Origin: Hortaea werneckii
Lineage: Eukaryota > Ascomycota > Dothideomycetes > Mycosphaerellales > Teratosphaeriaceae
Assembly: GCA_037044905.1 (NCBI GenBank)
Contig: JBAOKB010000170.1
Span: forward strand, 682,001 to 746,000
DNA: 64,000 nucleotides
Direction of reading: 5' to 3'
Under the pieces are notes generated by a model, which was given only the letters and a program-made list of their open reading frames with translations, was not told the DNA's origin and searched no databases. The translations under genes were made by a program, and so were the position numbers. How positions within the stretch are numbered: position 1 is the first letter of the stretch; each line of letters opens with the position of its first letter. Positions 40,530 through 51,908 of this stretch are shown piece after piece.

Positions 40530-41590
40530 AAAAGAATTTGTTGAATCCGGACTTGGCAAAGATTGGGGGAAGGTGTACGGGGGTTGGGTTATGGGCGGGA
40601 GGGCTGAGGGAGGGTAAGGCGGCAGGAACTTTCGTCGTTGATTAAAAGAGTCTTTGCCCGATTTCCCCCTCCCTTTCCCCCCCTTTCCCCCTCCTCTCCC
40701 ATGAGTTTGGCAAAAGGGCTTTAGATGAGTGTGATGATTAGGGAAAGACGATGTAAAAAAAAATGGTATCAGCCAATAAATCCTCTACCCCTAAAAATAG
40801 GCCCCTACTAACCAATTTTCCTTTTTTTCCCTTCTTATTGCCCTTAACATCTCCGCCTCTCTACACCTTCTACTGTACGGCTACCCGCTCTTTTTTAGCT
40901 CTTACCTATACAAATAATTACGGTGCTTCCCCTTGTCTTAGCGTCCGTTAAAGGTGGAAGACAGTAACGAGGAACCCTAGAAGAAAAAAGAAAATGACAA
41001 AAGAGGAAATACAGAAACAAAGCAAGCGGAAGGGTTTAAGTTGAGTGTTTGAATGTATAGCATACACACTGTCAACATATCTGTCTTCGTTGTTTTCCGT
41101 TTTTTTTTTTTTTTCAACTTTATAAAACAGAGATAAAAGAGACAACCTTCGGCAAGTGAATTTTTTTTCTTTGTTTTTTTTTTTAAAAAAAAGAAAGACT
41201 CTGTTCTACATACCATTTACGCAACAACAGAGGGTATCATGCTTCATGCTCTCTATACATCCATCTCTAAGAGACAACAAGAAGGAAAAATAAGTCTCTC
41301 AAAGTTGTCTCTTAAAGTTATGTTGGTTTTCATCATCACATCATCATCAATAGTCATCCACTTCCCCCTTTGTCTTCTTCTTCTCCTTTCCCTGTTTCCC
41401 TGCTCTTCGAAGTTTTCGGGAGTGACTGTCGTACCTCTCTAGTCCGAGAAAGGAGGGAGGAGACATCACCCCAAGACCTGACCAGCCGTCCCTTCCAAGT
41501 TTGGATTTCCCGCAGCTCAATCTTTCCGCCCAACCCCTTCCTTCCTACACACCGCCCTTTGGCATACCTTGCCCACCCGCCACCCCACCA
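40530..41590. other. intergenic region between convergent TDP1 and SNF4
   Basis: C/T-rich and T/A-rich low-complexity DNA with T or A runs near 41100-41195. No gene supported. Confidence 0.55.
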
Positions 41591-43371
41591 TCATCCCTCC
41601 CCCTCCCCATCGAGCGGACTATTCAGCGTATAATCCAAAATATCGCTGAGGGCCATGAGACCCTTTAGCTGGCTGCGCTCGTCGATGATGACGAGGCGGT
41701 GCACGCGGGATTTGCGGATCGTGTCGAAGATGGTGTCGAGCCGGTCGTTGAGCGTGCAGGTGTAGATACCGGGGAAGTCCTGGAAGAGATCGAGTGAGTG
41801 AGTTAGCGAGAATGGTTCCCGAAAAAGGTTTGATGCTTTTTTTTCTTCTTCTTCTTCTTTTTTTTCTTCTAATTGTTTCTTTCTTTTCTGTGGGGTGCAG
41901 GGGTTCGGGCGAAGAAACGCTGAGGGCAAGGGGGAAGGTAAGAAAGAAAAAAAAAAAAAAAAAAGGAAGCGAAAAGGCGTGATAAATGAAAAAGAAAAAA
42001 AAAAAACATACCTCCGACCGCTTCTCCAACGCCTTCCCCACGCTAAGGTTCAGATTCTCATAATCGCCGCCCTTAATCAGCGCAATGACATCCACAGCCT
42101 CAAACACATTCAACACGGTCCCATCGCGGTCCAGGATCGGCACGCTCGAGATATCCCTCTTCACGAGCATATGGATGACGTCCATGACCGGCGTATCCAT
42201 GGTGGCTGTCGCCAAGTTCTCGAAGGTGCCGACGCCGATCTCCCAGAGGGGTTTCTTCAGCGATTGCGTCTCTTTCACGTTGACGGAGACGAATTTCAGG
42301 ATGCGGTATTGGGTTACGACGCTCACGACCATTTCGCGTTGGGTCTCGTCGTCGACGTCGATGAGGGGGATGCGGCGGGCGCGGGATTGTAGCATGCGGC
42401 GGCAGGCGTCGTACAGGGGTTGGTTGGGGTTGATGGAGACGGTTTCGATTGGGGCGACGCCGATGGCGCGCTCGATGTCCCGGAGGCTGTTCAGCTTGAA
42501 CTGGTCTACCTGCGCTAGTGCGTCGGGATTCTGCCAGTAGTACTGGACTACGTTGAGGTAGTCTGAGGTAGTGAGTAACCCCGCAAAGGTCGACGATTGG
42601 GAGTCCCATAGCGGCGCGGATACAATCCCTTGGTGGACAAGGGTGTTCAGACTCTTCTTGACCAAAAGTCCCGTGTCGAAGACGATAAGGCGGTAGCTGA
42701 GCGGGAGGACATCGTAGCTGGTGCGCACTTTGAGGAAGGCGCGAATGGCACGCTGTCGAGTCGAAGAATCTTAGTCAGCCGCAACCTACGTCTCAACCCA
42801 TGGCTTGGAGGGGATTGCACAAACTCACCAGCCCTTCAATCTGCTCCCGATCTATCGGCGTGACCATCTGCACCTTCTTCTGCTGGCCCGACGACGACGG
42901 CGTAGGCCCAGACGCCGATGGACTCCTCGCAAACGGGTCGCGTGACAGTGGGCGTAAGTAGGACGAAGGCGCGACAAAGTGCGGTGGCGGCGCAGCAGCA
43001 GCTGTAGGGACATCGGCCGGCGAGCCTGCTGTTGTTGCACCTGGCGCTACTGCGGGAGCCGCAGGGTGGGTGGTAGAGGAAATGGGGTGGTGATGTCTTG
43101 ACGGGTCATGTTGATCGCTCTCGTGACCTTCCTTCGCGTCTGCATGGGTCGGCGTAGTGGTAGTAGTAGTGTCCGGCTGAGGCTGAGTGGATGCTGCTGA
43201 GGGAGCTACGCTGGCATCATCGTGGCCCGGTGCAAGGTCTGTCCCGGCGCTGCCAGACGCCTCACCCGCCGCCGCTGTCTGCTGGGGTCTCTCGCCCCGC
43301 GGTCCTACTTCCTCCTCGTCCTGATCCGGGTCGGGGTACTTCTGGGCTGCCGGAGCCGCGCGATCATCCAT
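41591..43371 (-). CDS. SNF4: AMP-activated/SNF1 kinase gamma subunit
   Basis: Three exons, 43371-42829, 42752-42012 and 41779-41591, all joined in phase 0, give 490 residues. Intron 1 is 76 bases (GTGAGT, CTGAC/CTAAG region, GACAG). Intron 2 is 232 bases and full of T, A and TTC runs (GTATGT, TCTTCCAG). Residues 1-~175 are an Ala/Pro/Thr/His-rich disordered extension, longer than in yeast. The rest carries four CBS repeats: 'RTSYDVLPLSYRLIVFDTGL', 'APLWDSQSSTFAGLLTTSDY', 'RRIPLIDVDDETQ', 'ISSVPILDRDGTVLNVFEAV' and 'SRVHRLVIIDERSQLKGLMA'. Snf4 binds adenine nucleotides and regulates Snf1 kinase during glucose limitation. Confidence 0.93.
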
Positions 43372-44154
43372 CGTGAGTCCTTCCCGCTGTGGCCATGCCC
43401 GGATTTCTCAGCAATCGCGAATTGGCTGTCACTTGAGGCGGTTTGTGGAAAAGTAGGCGGATTGGTTGAATCGAGGTGCGCTTGGACGGAGCTATGTCGG
43501 ACGCGCCCGTCCAGTGATCCTTTCCAACCTTGCAAGCTGCTGCATGACGTCCCCCCTCCCCACCGCGGGGCAGGATGTGGGGAGTAATCAATGCGCACGT
43601 GATTGTTCCTGAGATCCACCATTGCCCCCGAAATGCAATCTCCTGAATCCTACGACTGTACGAGAAGGTCTTGGCATGAGCATGCTCGTTTACGAGGATA
43701 CATAGTATGTGCAGGTTACATGAATCATAGTACGCTTCCTTGCCATTAACGCAGGAATAACGATCCACAGCTTGAACTGCCGAGACTTCACCCTCTGCAT
43801 TTGACTCCACTATGAACCAAAAAAAAAAAAAAAAAAAAAAAAACAAGGACGGTAAAAGAGATGCTTGTGGCAGCAGCCATCATGCCTTCACTCTGAAGGA
43901 AAAGCCACAGAACCGCTTTCCGCACATCTCACACACACAGAGAACTTCGCCACACTTTCTAAGCGCCCAGCTCACCCCTTAATCTCAATGCATTCATGCC
44001 TTTTTACTAGACACCTCTCTTCCGCCGCGTAGCATCGTGTTCGTAATCATTTGCTCCATCCTCCCTCCCCCACCGTCCCAAAATTGAAAGAAAAATCAAC
44101 ACATCACCCACCCCTCCCTCCCTCCCTTCCTTTCCTTGAACCATGCGACCCGCA
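43372..44154. other. SNF4 5' flank and PP2C 3' flank
   Basis: Promoter of SNF4 plus low-complexity DNA; an A25 run lies at 43819-43843. No gene seen. Confidence 0.55.
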
Positions 44155-46043
44155 CTAACTCCCCCCACCAGCGGCACCACCATCAGGCGACGGCTGCGGC
44201 TTAACATCCTTCCGCGCCTTATCCAACGCATCCGCGTTCAGCTCCGGCCCGGGCTCAGCATCATGTTCCTCATCCTGCTCGATAAGGTCGCTAGGAATAC
44301 GCTCGAGGCCCTCGCCCGTCTCATCCAGCTGTTTCTTGCTCTCCATAACCAGGGCCTCGGCCTCGCTAATGCCGCCGGCGGAGGTGGCCGGGTCCCCATC
44401 GACGCCGATCAGCTGCGCTTGGTTCGAGGCCGTCTGCTGCACGGCTTTGCTGTCGAAGCGCACGACCATGCACGAGAGGTTGTCGGTGGAGAAGCGGCCC
44501 AGGGCGTGGTCGACGAGGACCTTGGAGGCTTGTTGGGGGTCGGGGTTGTTGCGGACGAGGTCTACGGCTTCTTGGTCGGAACAGACGTCCCAGAGCTGTT
44601 GAAAGGTAATGTCAGCGAGTGTTCTGTCATCGCATGGAATCTGGAAAAATGGGTACTTACACCATCGCATGCTAGGATCAGGAACTCGTCAATGTCCGGC
44701 TGGATCACCGTCTCGGTGGTGTAAGGATGGCCCGTAACCAGATCCTTCATGTACGCATCACCAAGCGCACGAGTCACCGCCAACACGCCGTTGACACGGT
44801 TGTTCAGGATCAGCCCGCCCGCGCCAGCAATGCGCTTGCCTTCGTTTTCGTCGCTGCCCTTGTGATCGTACGATAGTCGCAGGGCCTTGCCGTTGCGGCA
44901 CAGCACGATACGCGCATCTCCCACGTTCGCGGTATACAGCACTCGTTGCCGTGAGGCAGATTTTCGTAGCTTGCTCTCTGTGCTCGCAGCATCTTGGCCA
45001 GCGGGCACATCGGCTGCAGCCTTCCCTTCGTTCGATTTCTCTGCGTCGACAGCCGCCGCTGCAGCTGGCGCGATTGCCGTAGAGCCTGTAGCTGACTGTG
45101 CATTTGGTATTCTGTCTTCCCAGCGCAGCACTGCAATGACTGCCGTACACCCGCTGTTCTTCAACGGAAGCTTTTCCAGCTGCTGGTCCACCGATGTGAA
45201 CGTCATATCAAGCAGCTCGGGTATAGGCGTGTTTGGATGTTTGCGAATAATTTCCTCCAGCAGAATGTGCACCTTCTTACCGCACCAGTCCGCCGCAAAG
45301 GTTCCAGCATGTCCATCGAAGATCGCAAAATAGCCATTGTCGGTCTCTGTCACACCTTGACTGCTAGTTTCTGAGAGCGCAGTACTTGATTCAGTAATGG
45401 AAGTGCGGGTCTTGCTCGATGCCTCGGAAGAGAGAGCTGGCGCAGGCGTGCTGAGGAAGTTGTACAGGTAGGCATGCGTATCTTCCATGGTACGCCGGCA
45501 TTTCTTGTTCTTATCTTCGGTCACGCCCACAAAGAATGTGGAGCGGGGACCAGGCACAGATTCGCCTGCGGAATTGTTGAAGCTGCCCTGCGGCACATTC
45601 AGCGCCGGATCAGTCTTACCGAGCTTCTGCATGGGTGTCTGCGGTACCGTTGTCTTGTTGTCCGGCGAGCTGCCGAAGTTGTGCAATGACTGCTTCGCGC
45701 TGCTGAAGAGGTCGCGTGCGCGTCCAACTCCACTACTTCTCCTCTTCTTCTCTGAATTCGCGCTCTCGTCTGCAGACTTTCGGGTAGGACTTCGCATGTC
45801 ATTGGCTTGGTCCTTCTGCTCGTCAATAGCACCCATAGGGTTCTGGCCCGAGCCGTTTTTGGGCGCCTGAGGCGATGTACCGTCGTTTTGCGCGTCTGTA
45901 GCGGAGCTGCTGGCCTCTACGCCATTGTCCTTGCCGTTGCTCGAGCTTCCAAACATCCTGTTTAGCAGGCCTCCTTGGCCAGAGAGACTGCGTCTCTTCG
46001 TTCCCGTAGGGTTCGGGCCAGGCTTGGGGGTAGCCCCGCTCAT
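44155..46043 (-). CDS. PP2C-family serine/threonine protein phosphatase (Ptc1-like)
   Basis: Two exons, 46043-44661 and 44595-44155, with a 65-base intron (GTAAGT, TTTCAACAG) give 607 residues. Residues 1-~160 are Ser/Asn/Lys-rich and disordered. The PP2C core starts at 'FFVGVTEDKNKKCRRTMEDT' (~170-189), with metal-binding 'FDGHAG' (D243, G244), 'LYTANVGDARIVLCRNGKA', 'AVTRALGDAYMKD', 'FLILACDG' spliced to 'LWDVCSDQEAVDLV', and 'STDNLSCMVVRF'. It carries an Ala-rich insertion of roughly 55 residues between two core strands. PP2C enzymes are Mn/Mg-dependent phosphatases that in fungi damp MAP-kinase signalling; the Ptc1 comparison is by pattern only. Confidence 0.9.
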
Positions 46044-46480
46044 ATAGCGCCGGTTGGTGAGTCGAGGGATATTCGTTGAAGTGTTTTTGCGGTCAGCCGA
46101 GACTGCTTCGGCTGCGCGGGCGCAAGTGCAGAAGGGGGAGGCGGACGGGACGGATTAGGAAGGATGGTGGGTACGGTAGACCTATTGTAAGCTGCAGGTA
46201 CACATGATGATGTCAGCGCAGGTTCCAGCAATTGAGTCTCGCGCCGCTTTGTGGAATTGTTTGGGTAGATTGTAAGGTAAGGTGTGGTTGAAAGACATGC
46301 AGCGGGCCTGAGCAGAGTCATGGGAACAAGGTGTCCGCTTACGGAATGGAGCTGCGATAATGGCGACAAAGACCCCAAATATCAGCAAACCGCCCGACAA
46401 GGAGCTTCTGAGCTTTGGCTGAGCTTGAGCGTGGAATGATGGTTGCTTCTAGTGCGTGTGATGTAGCTTGAGGGCGTCTC
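46044..46480 (-). other. possible small membrane-protein exons upstream of PP2C
   Basis: On the minus strand a frame ending near 46344 reads 'QPKLRSSLSGGLLIFGVFVA' then IIAAPF, a clear hydrophobic segment, and abuts a GTAAGC donor. A matching acceptor with branch site (GCTGAC ... ACCTGCAG) lies at about 46192, and joining them continues 'YNRSTVPTILPNPSRPPPPS' to a TGA at 46040. No start codon was found; the frame is closed by a TAG near 46450. The end overlaps the PP2C ATG as ATGA. This may be a small membrane protein or part of the PP2C leader. Confidence 0.25.
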
Positions 46481-47520
46481 AGCGGCAATTGTGACCGATG
46501 GTGGATTTGCGAGCACACGCAGGTTCCGCCTCGAAGTCCAGCTGTGACGTTGTGGTGCGCCAGCTGCGGGTCCGTTTCTAAATCCGCGCCTTTCCCAGGC
46601 ACGTGGACAGGCAGACACCGACCTCAACGACCGCTTGGTCAGTGTGACACGGAAAAATGGAATGCAGAAGCTGGCTGGAGCCAGATCGGTGCAGGTGGAA
46701 GGACGTTGAAGGTAGACGCAGACAGGTTGGAGGCGTTGCGTGTAGGAAAGGAGGGGTCGCGTTGCGAGGCTTCGAGCGGCTCAGACGCAAATCCTTGGCT
46801 CGAGCACGACTGATCCGTCCTTAATCCAGCATTCCATATGCTGATCACTCTGCACAATACGAAACACCTATGCTGATGAACTGCCCACGGCTAGCGAACC
46901 TATGTACATCTTCAGAATCTCAAGGACACACATGCTCCCAGGCACCGCAAGCGTCGCCCAGACGCCCCACGTCGTGAAGCCGAACCGGATCCCTGCATCA
47001 GTCGCTCGGCTAGATCGGTGCCGATAGGCTACCTGTCATTGCACAGTAATATGTCGCAGATTATCTGAAATGACATCTACATGCTCAAGCAGACGTCGCT
47101 GAAGACAGAATTGCATTCTGATATTGGGGCGGCTCTATGTCACTCTACTGCCGCAATCTTAAATCAGGAAATACAAAGCATCAAGCGGACCCTGTCGAAG
47201 CTGGTTGCCCGACGTAAGAGGCACTACAGGCAACCAGGATGATCTGATTGCATGACTGAGCCATCCGCCTGCCGAAAGTACAGCAGAAGTAGATGTGAGT
47301 GCTGATCTGGCTCGGACGAAGAGCACTCCCATCTTCATGCCCCGCAAAATACTAGATCCCTTGTTGGACTCTGAGGCCTTCCGCGTGTGGGTTGTTGAGC
47401 CGCAGTTTGTGGTCTGCAGTGCTTCCCCGTGAGTCTCACAACTCAGCCGAGCTGTAGAAGCGAAAGCGTTTTCGACTCATAGGATTAGAAGAGAATTCAT
47501 CATTGGCGTGCTCAACATCG
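46481..47520. other. intergenic region
   Basis: One kilobase between the PP2C region and DID4 3' end; chance frames only, no repeat or RNA gene recognised. Confidence 0.5.
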
Positions 47521-48365
47521 TTATCTTCGTAAACTATCAAGTCGTGCTTGCAAATCATCATCACCGGGATCACCACCCCCAACAGCTTCGGCGACTTTGC
47601 CTTCGCCGACAGCGTTGCTCTGTAGTCCTTGCGGGGTCTCGCCGAGCTGTATCTTGTCAGCATGGTAATGACAAACACCTCATCGACTGCGGAAAGACAT
47701 ACCGACTGCCCCAGATCAACTCCTATCTCGTCCAGCACCTTATTCACGACTTCCTCTCCCTCCTCTTCATCATCCTCTAAGCCGGTCACATCATCGATTG
47801 CGTCGTCCATCATGTCCTGTCGCTGGTCCATAATGTCGTTCTCCTTCTCAAACTCCATGGCTATCCGCTGCAGGGCGGGGAGGTTCATTTGCCGATTCAT
47901 GCTTCCCAGTAGCGAGGTTGCGCCCTTCATGCTCTGCATCATTTGCTCGTTACTTCGCACAGTCTGTAGAGCCTAGTCAGTCCCGTCCTGCGTTGAGCGA
48001 CTCCGCGCGTGAAGCATAATCCATACCTGTATCCTCAAGCTTATCGCCTGCAACTGCGTTCGCATCTGGTAGAACTTCTGGATATATCTCCTCGTCCTAA
48101 CCAGATCCTTCGCCTGTACCTTGACTGCACCCATCTGTCCATTCTTTGCATTCTTCTTAATATCTTGGACCAGCTTCTTCTCTTGGTTCTCTAGCTTCGT
48201 CCTTTCGCGGTCTAGCTCACGCTGCGTCTTCTCCAATGCTCGTTGGTGCTTGCGCAGACGCTCGGCGGGCGTCATGCGCTTCCCGAAAGCCCATTCTACG
48301 ATCTATGTGGATGCACGTCAGTGGCAACCAGCGAATGGTGAGGCATGTGGCTATCGTACGTTCAT
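47521..48365 (-). CDS. DID4: ESCRT-III subunit Did4/Vps2 (CHMP2)
   Basis: Four exons: 48365-48360 (ATG AAC only), 48302-48027, 47963-47703 and 47646-47521, giving 222 residues, the usual CHMP2 size. Introns are 57, 63 and 56 bases. The joined protein reads MN-'IVEWAFGKRMTPAERLRKHQ', 'RTRRYIQKFYQMRTQLQAIS', 'LRIQTVRSNEQMMQSMKGAT', an acidic 'GLEDDEEEGEEVVNKVLDEI' stretch and a C-terminal MIM1 motif 'DDDLQARLDSLRR' that binds the Vps4 MIT domain. The basic N-terminal helix and acidic C-terminus are as expected. ESCRT-III polymers bud vesicles into multivesicular endosomes. The six-base first exon is required to give the conserved N-terminus. Confidence 0.92.
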
Positions 48366-48745
48366 GGCTCTGGGCTGTTCCCGCAGGCGATAGCGTTCAA
48401 TGGATGGGCTTGGAACGAGAGGCAGCGATGTTGACAGCGATATGTAAAGTAGCAAGCTGCAAAGCCTAGTGCTTCAACTGTAGCCTTTCATATGAATGTT
48501 CAATGCGAAGGCAACAACATTACCCTGGCGTTCCTCCCTTCCAACCCGCAGTGACGAAGGTGTCAACCGTTGCAGTCGGGTGGCAGGAAACTGATCCGAT
48601 GATGCTCGGATCTAGCCGAGAGTCGGACCTGGGCTCGCTTATTCTCCGAGCTGGCGCGCCACTCCTTCGTTCGCATCGAACTTGGAGATGCATTTCACTT
48701 TCAGAACAACACCACCGCTGCTGTCATGAGCTGACGTCGACCAAC
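48366..48745. promoter_or_regulatory. bidirectional promoter region DID4 / FZO1
   Basis: 380 bases separate the divergent start codons, so both promoters lie here. No motif is claimed. Confidence 0.55.
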
Positions 48746-51550
48746 ATGACTTCGAACAATCCCTTCGCACCGCCAGGCCCTAGCGGGCAGCGGCCTCAGT
48801 ATATGACAGTTGGAAGCGGTTCGACATCCGAGAGCGCCGCGAGACTTCAAGCGATGCTGGACGAAGATTCAGGGTATGGAGGGAGCATGGATGGCGACAA
48901 CATCGACGCGAGCGCATGGCATGCCGGCTTATCGCAAGACCGGTTCACGCCGGAGCACACGCCGGTTGGCCCAGGAGAGAGCAACGCAGCGTCCGAACAC
49001 GAGCGCCGGGCAGTAGCGAGCCATGTCCACCAACTCTTCTACAACCAAAACCGTACAGCTCTGGGCAGAGCAATTAACCAGACTGTGGAGACTCTGAAGA
49101 AGCTGCAAGAGATGAACGCGACCTGGCCAGCCCATTATCCGACCGTACAAAGACCACCTTCACCCGAACGTCAAACGAGGCATGATGTACGGCCAGGCTT
49201 AACCCACACACAATCCACGGCGGATTCACACCGAGATAATGGCAAAGCTCCAGCCAGACCGCATGCGCTCAGACGAGCAGGCACGTCTTTGGGGGAGCAC
49301 CAATCCGCAGAAGCCGAGTCGAGCAGCAGTGCAGTTTCGAAGCAAGCCGAAGCCCCACCTAGACTGGTCACGCCTCAGCTTGCACAAGATTTCTCTGTGC
49401 TCAAAATCGAGTTGAAGATGGAGGGCCTGCAGCAGAGCGAGATCGTACATTCTTTGGAGAAACAGAGCGTAGCTTCTCTGCTGGACAACCAGATCAATAA
49501 CAGCATACGGCATCTTTTCTCGCTACGAGAGCGGATAGAAGATACTGCGAGTAAGGTACTGGTGACTGGAGATTTGAACGCTGGAAAATCCACGTTCTGT
49601 AATGCTCTGCTGAGGAGGAAAGTCCTACCAGAAGACCAACAGCCTTGTACCAGTATCTTCTGCGAGGTTCTTGACTCAAGAGAGAATGGCGGCATTGAAG
49701 AGGTCCACGCTATCCCACATGGCAGCATATACGACCGGAATGACGAAAGCACGTATCGAGTCTTCACATTGAAGCAGCTGGAGGATATTGTCATCGACAG
49801 CGATCACTATTCGATGTGCAAGGTCTACGTCAAGGACATCCGGACTGTGGACCAGTCTCTACTCAACAATGGAGTTGTTGACATCGCCCTCATAGACGCG
49901 CCTGGTCTCAACAACGACTCGCTAAAGACTACGGCGCTGTTCGCCAGGCAGGAGGAAATTGACGTGGTTATATTTGTCGTATCCGCTGCGAACCACTTTA
50001 CGCTGTCCGCAAAAGAGTTTATTTTCAATGCGGCTCGAGAGAAAGCGTATATGTTCATGGTCGTCAACGGCTATGACAACATCCGAGACAAGGACCGATG
50101 CCAGCAGATGATATTGAAGCAAATCGCTCACCTCAGTCCTGCCACCTTCAAGGAGTCATCCGAGCTTGTGCATTTTGTGTCCAGCAATAAGATCCCAGTC
50201 GCGCCCCCTTCAGATAATGGACCAGGCGGCGACTATGGCGGAAGCGGGTCAGGCAGCGCATCCTTCGATGGCGGCGATGATGACAAACCGCGGAAAGAGA
50301 ATGAAGACCCCTCTGGTGACGATGGGCCGTCTGGGAAGCATGGCGAGCCTGGACAGCCACCAAAGAAGGGCAAAGGCAAAGAAAAGGAGGCTCAGGATGA
50401 TTTCAACGAGTTGGAAGCATCCCTTAGACGATTTGTTCTGGAAAAGAGAGCGAGGTCGAAGCTTGCGCCGGCGAAGACTTATCTCATGAATGTGCTCGGC
50501 GACCTCGGTACGCTTGCCAGTGTCAACAGAGACGTTGCCCAGAGCGAGCTGGAGCGTGTTACGGAGGAGCTGCGGAAATTGGAACCAGTCTACGAGCAGT
50601 CCAAGAAGGCGCGCACGCAGGCGGACGACGAAGTCGCCAACAACATCGAGCAGACATCGAACGAGGTGTACCAGCTATCGCGAAACACCATCAATTCGTC
50701 CATCGCACACGTCTCTGAAGCCGATCTGGGCGTAGAGTACCCAGGGATCTTCGGCGCTTACTCGTATGCGGACGACATCAAGGTCGCTATGCTCAACCAC
50801 ATTACGCAAACGGTCCACTGGTGCGAGGAACGAGCGCGTGAGAAGACTGTCTCGGGCGTTTCATCCATCAAATCGCTCGGTCTGCTGCACCTCGGTGACC
50901 AGTATGTTGATCTGACGTTCAGATCGGAGAAGATGTTCAAGAGCAGGAGAGATGCGTTAGCGAGACAAGTCGATTTCGAGACGGAACTTACGGACTTTTT
51001 CGACTTTGCCAACCTATGGGAGCGGCAAGAGAAGATGGCAGGCACCAGCATGGCTGTCACCGTTGCTGGCGTGGTTGGTGGTAGAATGATTGGCGGTGTC
51101 GGTTGGCTCGACGGTGCACTCACTGCGACGAGGATCGTCGGCGCAAACAACATGCGTCGTCTGATCGTCCCCGGACTGTTCACTGCCGCGATACTTGGTG
51201 TGGCATATGCCCTCTCGCAGATCCCGCACTCCCTTCCTCGCCGCCTCAGCACCAAGCTTTCCGCACAATTGGCTCAGCTTGACTACACGCATGCGAACTC
51301 CACACGTATCAGCGGCGAGGTCAGACGCGCGCTCAAGTACCCAGCGGACAAGTTGAGAGAAGGCCTGCAACGTAGTGTCGAGCATTTGCAGGAGCAGAAG
51401 CGGGAGACGGTCAAGGTTCAACAAGAGAGCGAGGTGGCGAGGAAGTATTTCGGTAATCTCGTCCGCGATAGCAACGACATCCGCACGAGAGTGCAGCGGG
51501 TTGATCTGGAGGGTCCTGCGCCAGGTGTGGCAGCGGCTTACGATTCGTAA
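48746..51550 (+). CDS. FZO1: mitofusin, mitochondrial outer-membrane fusion GTPase
   Basis: Intronless, 934 residues from the ATG at 48746 ('MTSNNPFAPPGPSGQ'); an in-frame ATG at 48503 would add a non-conserved leader. Disordered N-terminus, then heptad-like helices, then the dynamin-type GTPase: P-loop 'GDLNAGKSTFCN' with K281, 'CTSIFCEVLD' switch Thr, and G3 'DAPGLNNDS', with 'FMVVNGYDNIRDKDR' in the G4 position. A Gly/Asp/Lys-rich disordered insert sits around residues 490-545. Two adjacent membrane segments are near 768-785 ('AVTVAGVVGGRMIGGVG') and 806-825 ('LIVPGLFTAAILGVAYAL'), followed by a C-terminal coiled coil. Fzo1 tethers and fuses mitochondrial outer membranes. Confidence 0.93.
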   Translation: MTSNNPFAPPGPSGQRPQYMTVGSGSTSESAARLQAMLDEDSGYGGSMDGDNIDASAWHAGLSQDRFTPEHTPVGPGESNAASEHERRAVASHVHQLFYNQNRTALGRAINQTVETLKKLQEMNATWPAHYPTVQRPPSPERQTRHDVRPGLTHTQSTADSHRDNGKAPARPHALRRAGTSLGEHQSAEAESSSSAVSKQAEAPPRLVTPQLAQDFSVLKIELKMEGLQQSEIVHSLEKQSVASLLDNQINNSIRHLFSLRERIEDTASKVLVTGDLNAGKSTFCNALLRRKVLPEDQQPCTSIFCEVLDSRENGGIEEVHAIPHGSIYDRNDESTYRVFTLKQLEDIVIDSDHYSMCKVYVKDIRTVDQSLLNNGVVDIALIDAPGLNNDSLKTTALFARQEEIDVVIFVVSAANHFTLSAKEFIFNAAREKAYMFMVVNGYDNIRDKDRCQQMILKQIAHLSPATFKESSELVHFVSSNKIPVAPPSDNGPGGDYGGSGSGSASFDGGDDDKPRKENEDPSGDDGPSGKHGEPGQPPKKGKGKEKEAQDDFNELEASLRRFVLEKRARSKLAPAKTYLMNVLGDLGTLASVNRDVAQSELERVTEELRKLEPVYEQSKKARTQADDEVANNIEQTSNEVYQLSRNTINSSIAHVSEADLGVEYPGIFGAYSYADDIKVAMLNHITQTVHWCEERAREKTVSGVSSIKSLGLLHLGDQYVDLTFRSEKMFKSRRDALARQVDFETELTDFFDFANLWERQEKMAGTSMAVTVAGVVGGRMIGGVGWLDGALTATRIVGANNMRRLIVPGLFTAAILGVAYALSQIPHSLPRRLSTKLSAQLAQLDYTHANSTRISGEVRRALKYPADKLREGLQRSVEHLQEQKRETVKVQQESEVARKYFGNLVRDSNDIRTRVQRVDLEGPAPGVAAAYDS

Positions 51551-51908
51551 TTCGAACAGATTGGTTGGAAACAGAAAGGAAAGGCGTTCTCTGGGGGTCT
51601 TTAAAGACATTGATTTTAATCGGCTGTGGAACAGCGTTTTGGGTTTCTTCAGCGGCATCAGATACCACTTCGTTGTAGATACTCGTCTCAGTAGTCATGT
51701 TGCTCTTTCCGAATCACCTAATCACTTTCGCATGTGCTTGGCCACGTCTTGTGCTTCGTTAGTGTACCCTTCCGACGTCATGGGCGTTACCAGCTTCGCG
51801 TCTTCCGAGTCGAGATTCACTCCACACTGTCGCAACCAACTATCGACAATGATATAACACTCTCTTGCGCGTGGCGCGCGTAGAACCATAATCTATCCGT
51901 AGCCAAGA

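Noticed and set aside
46040..46043. ATGA overlap interpreted as operon-style coupling
   Set aside because: Eukaryotic context; the upstream frame itself is uncertain, so the overlap is most likely coincidence.
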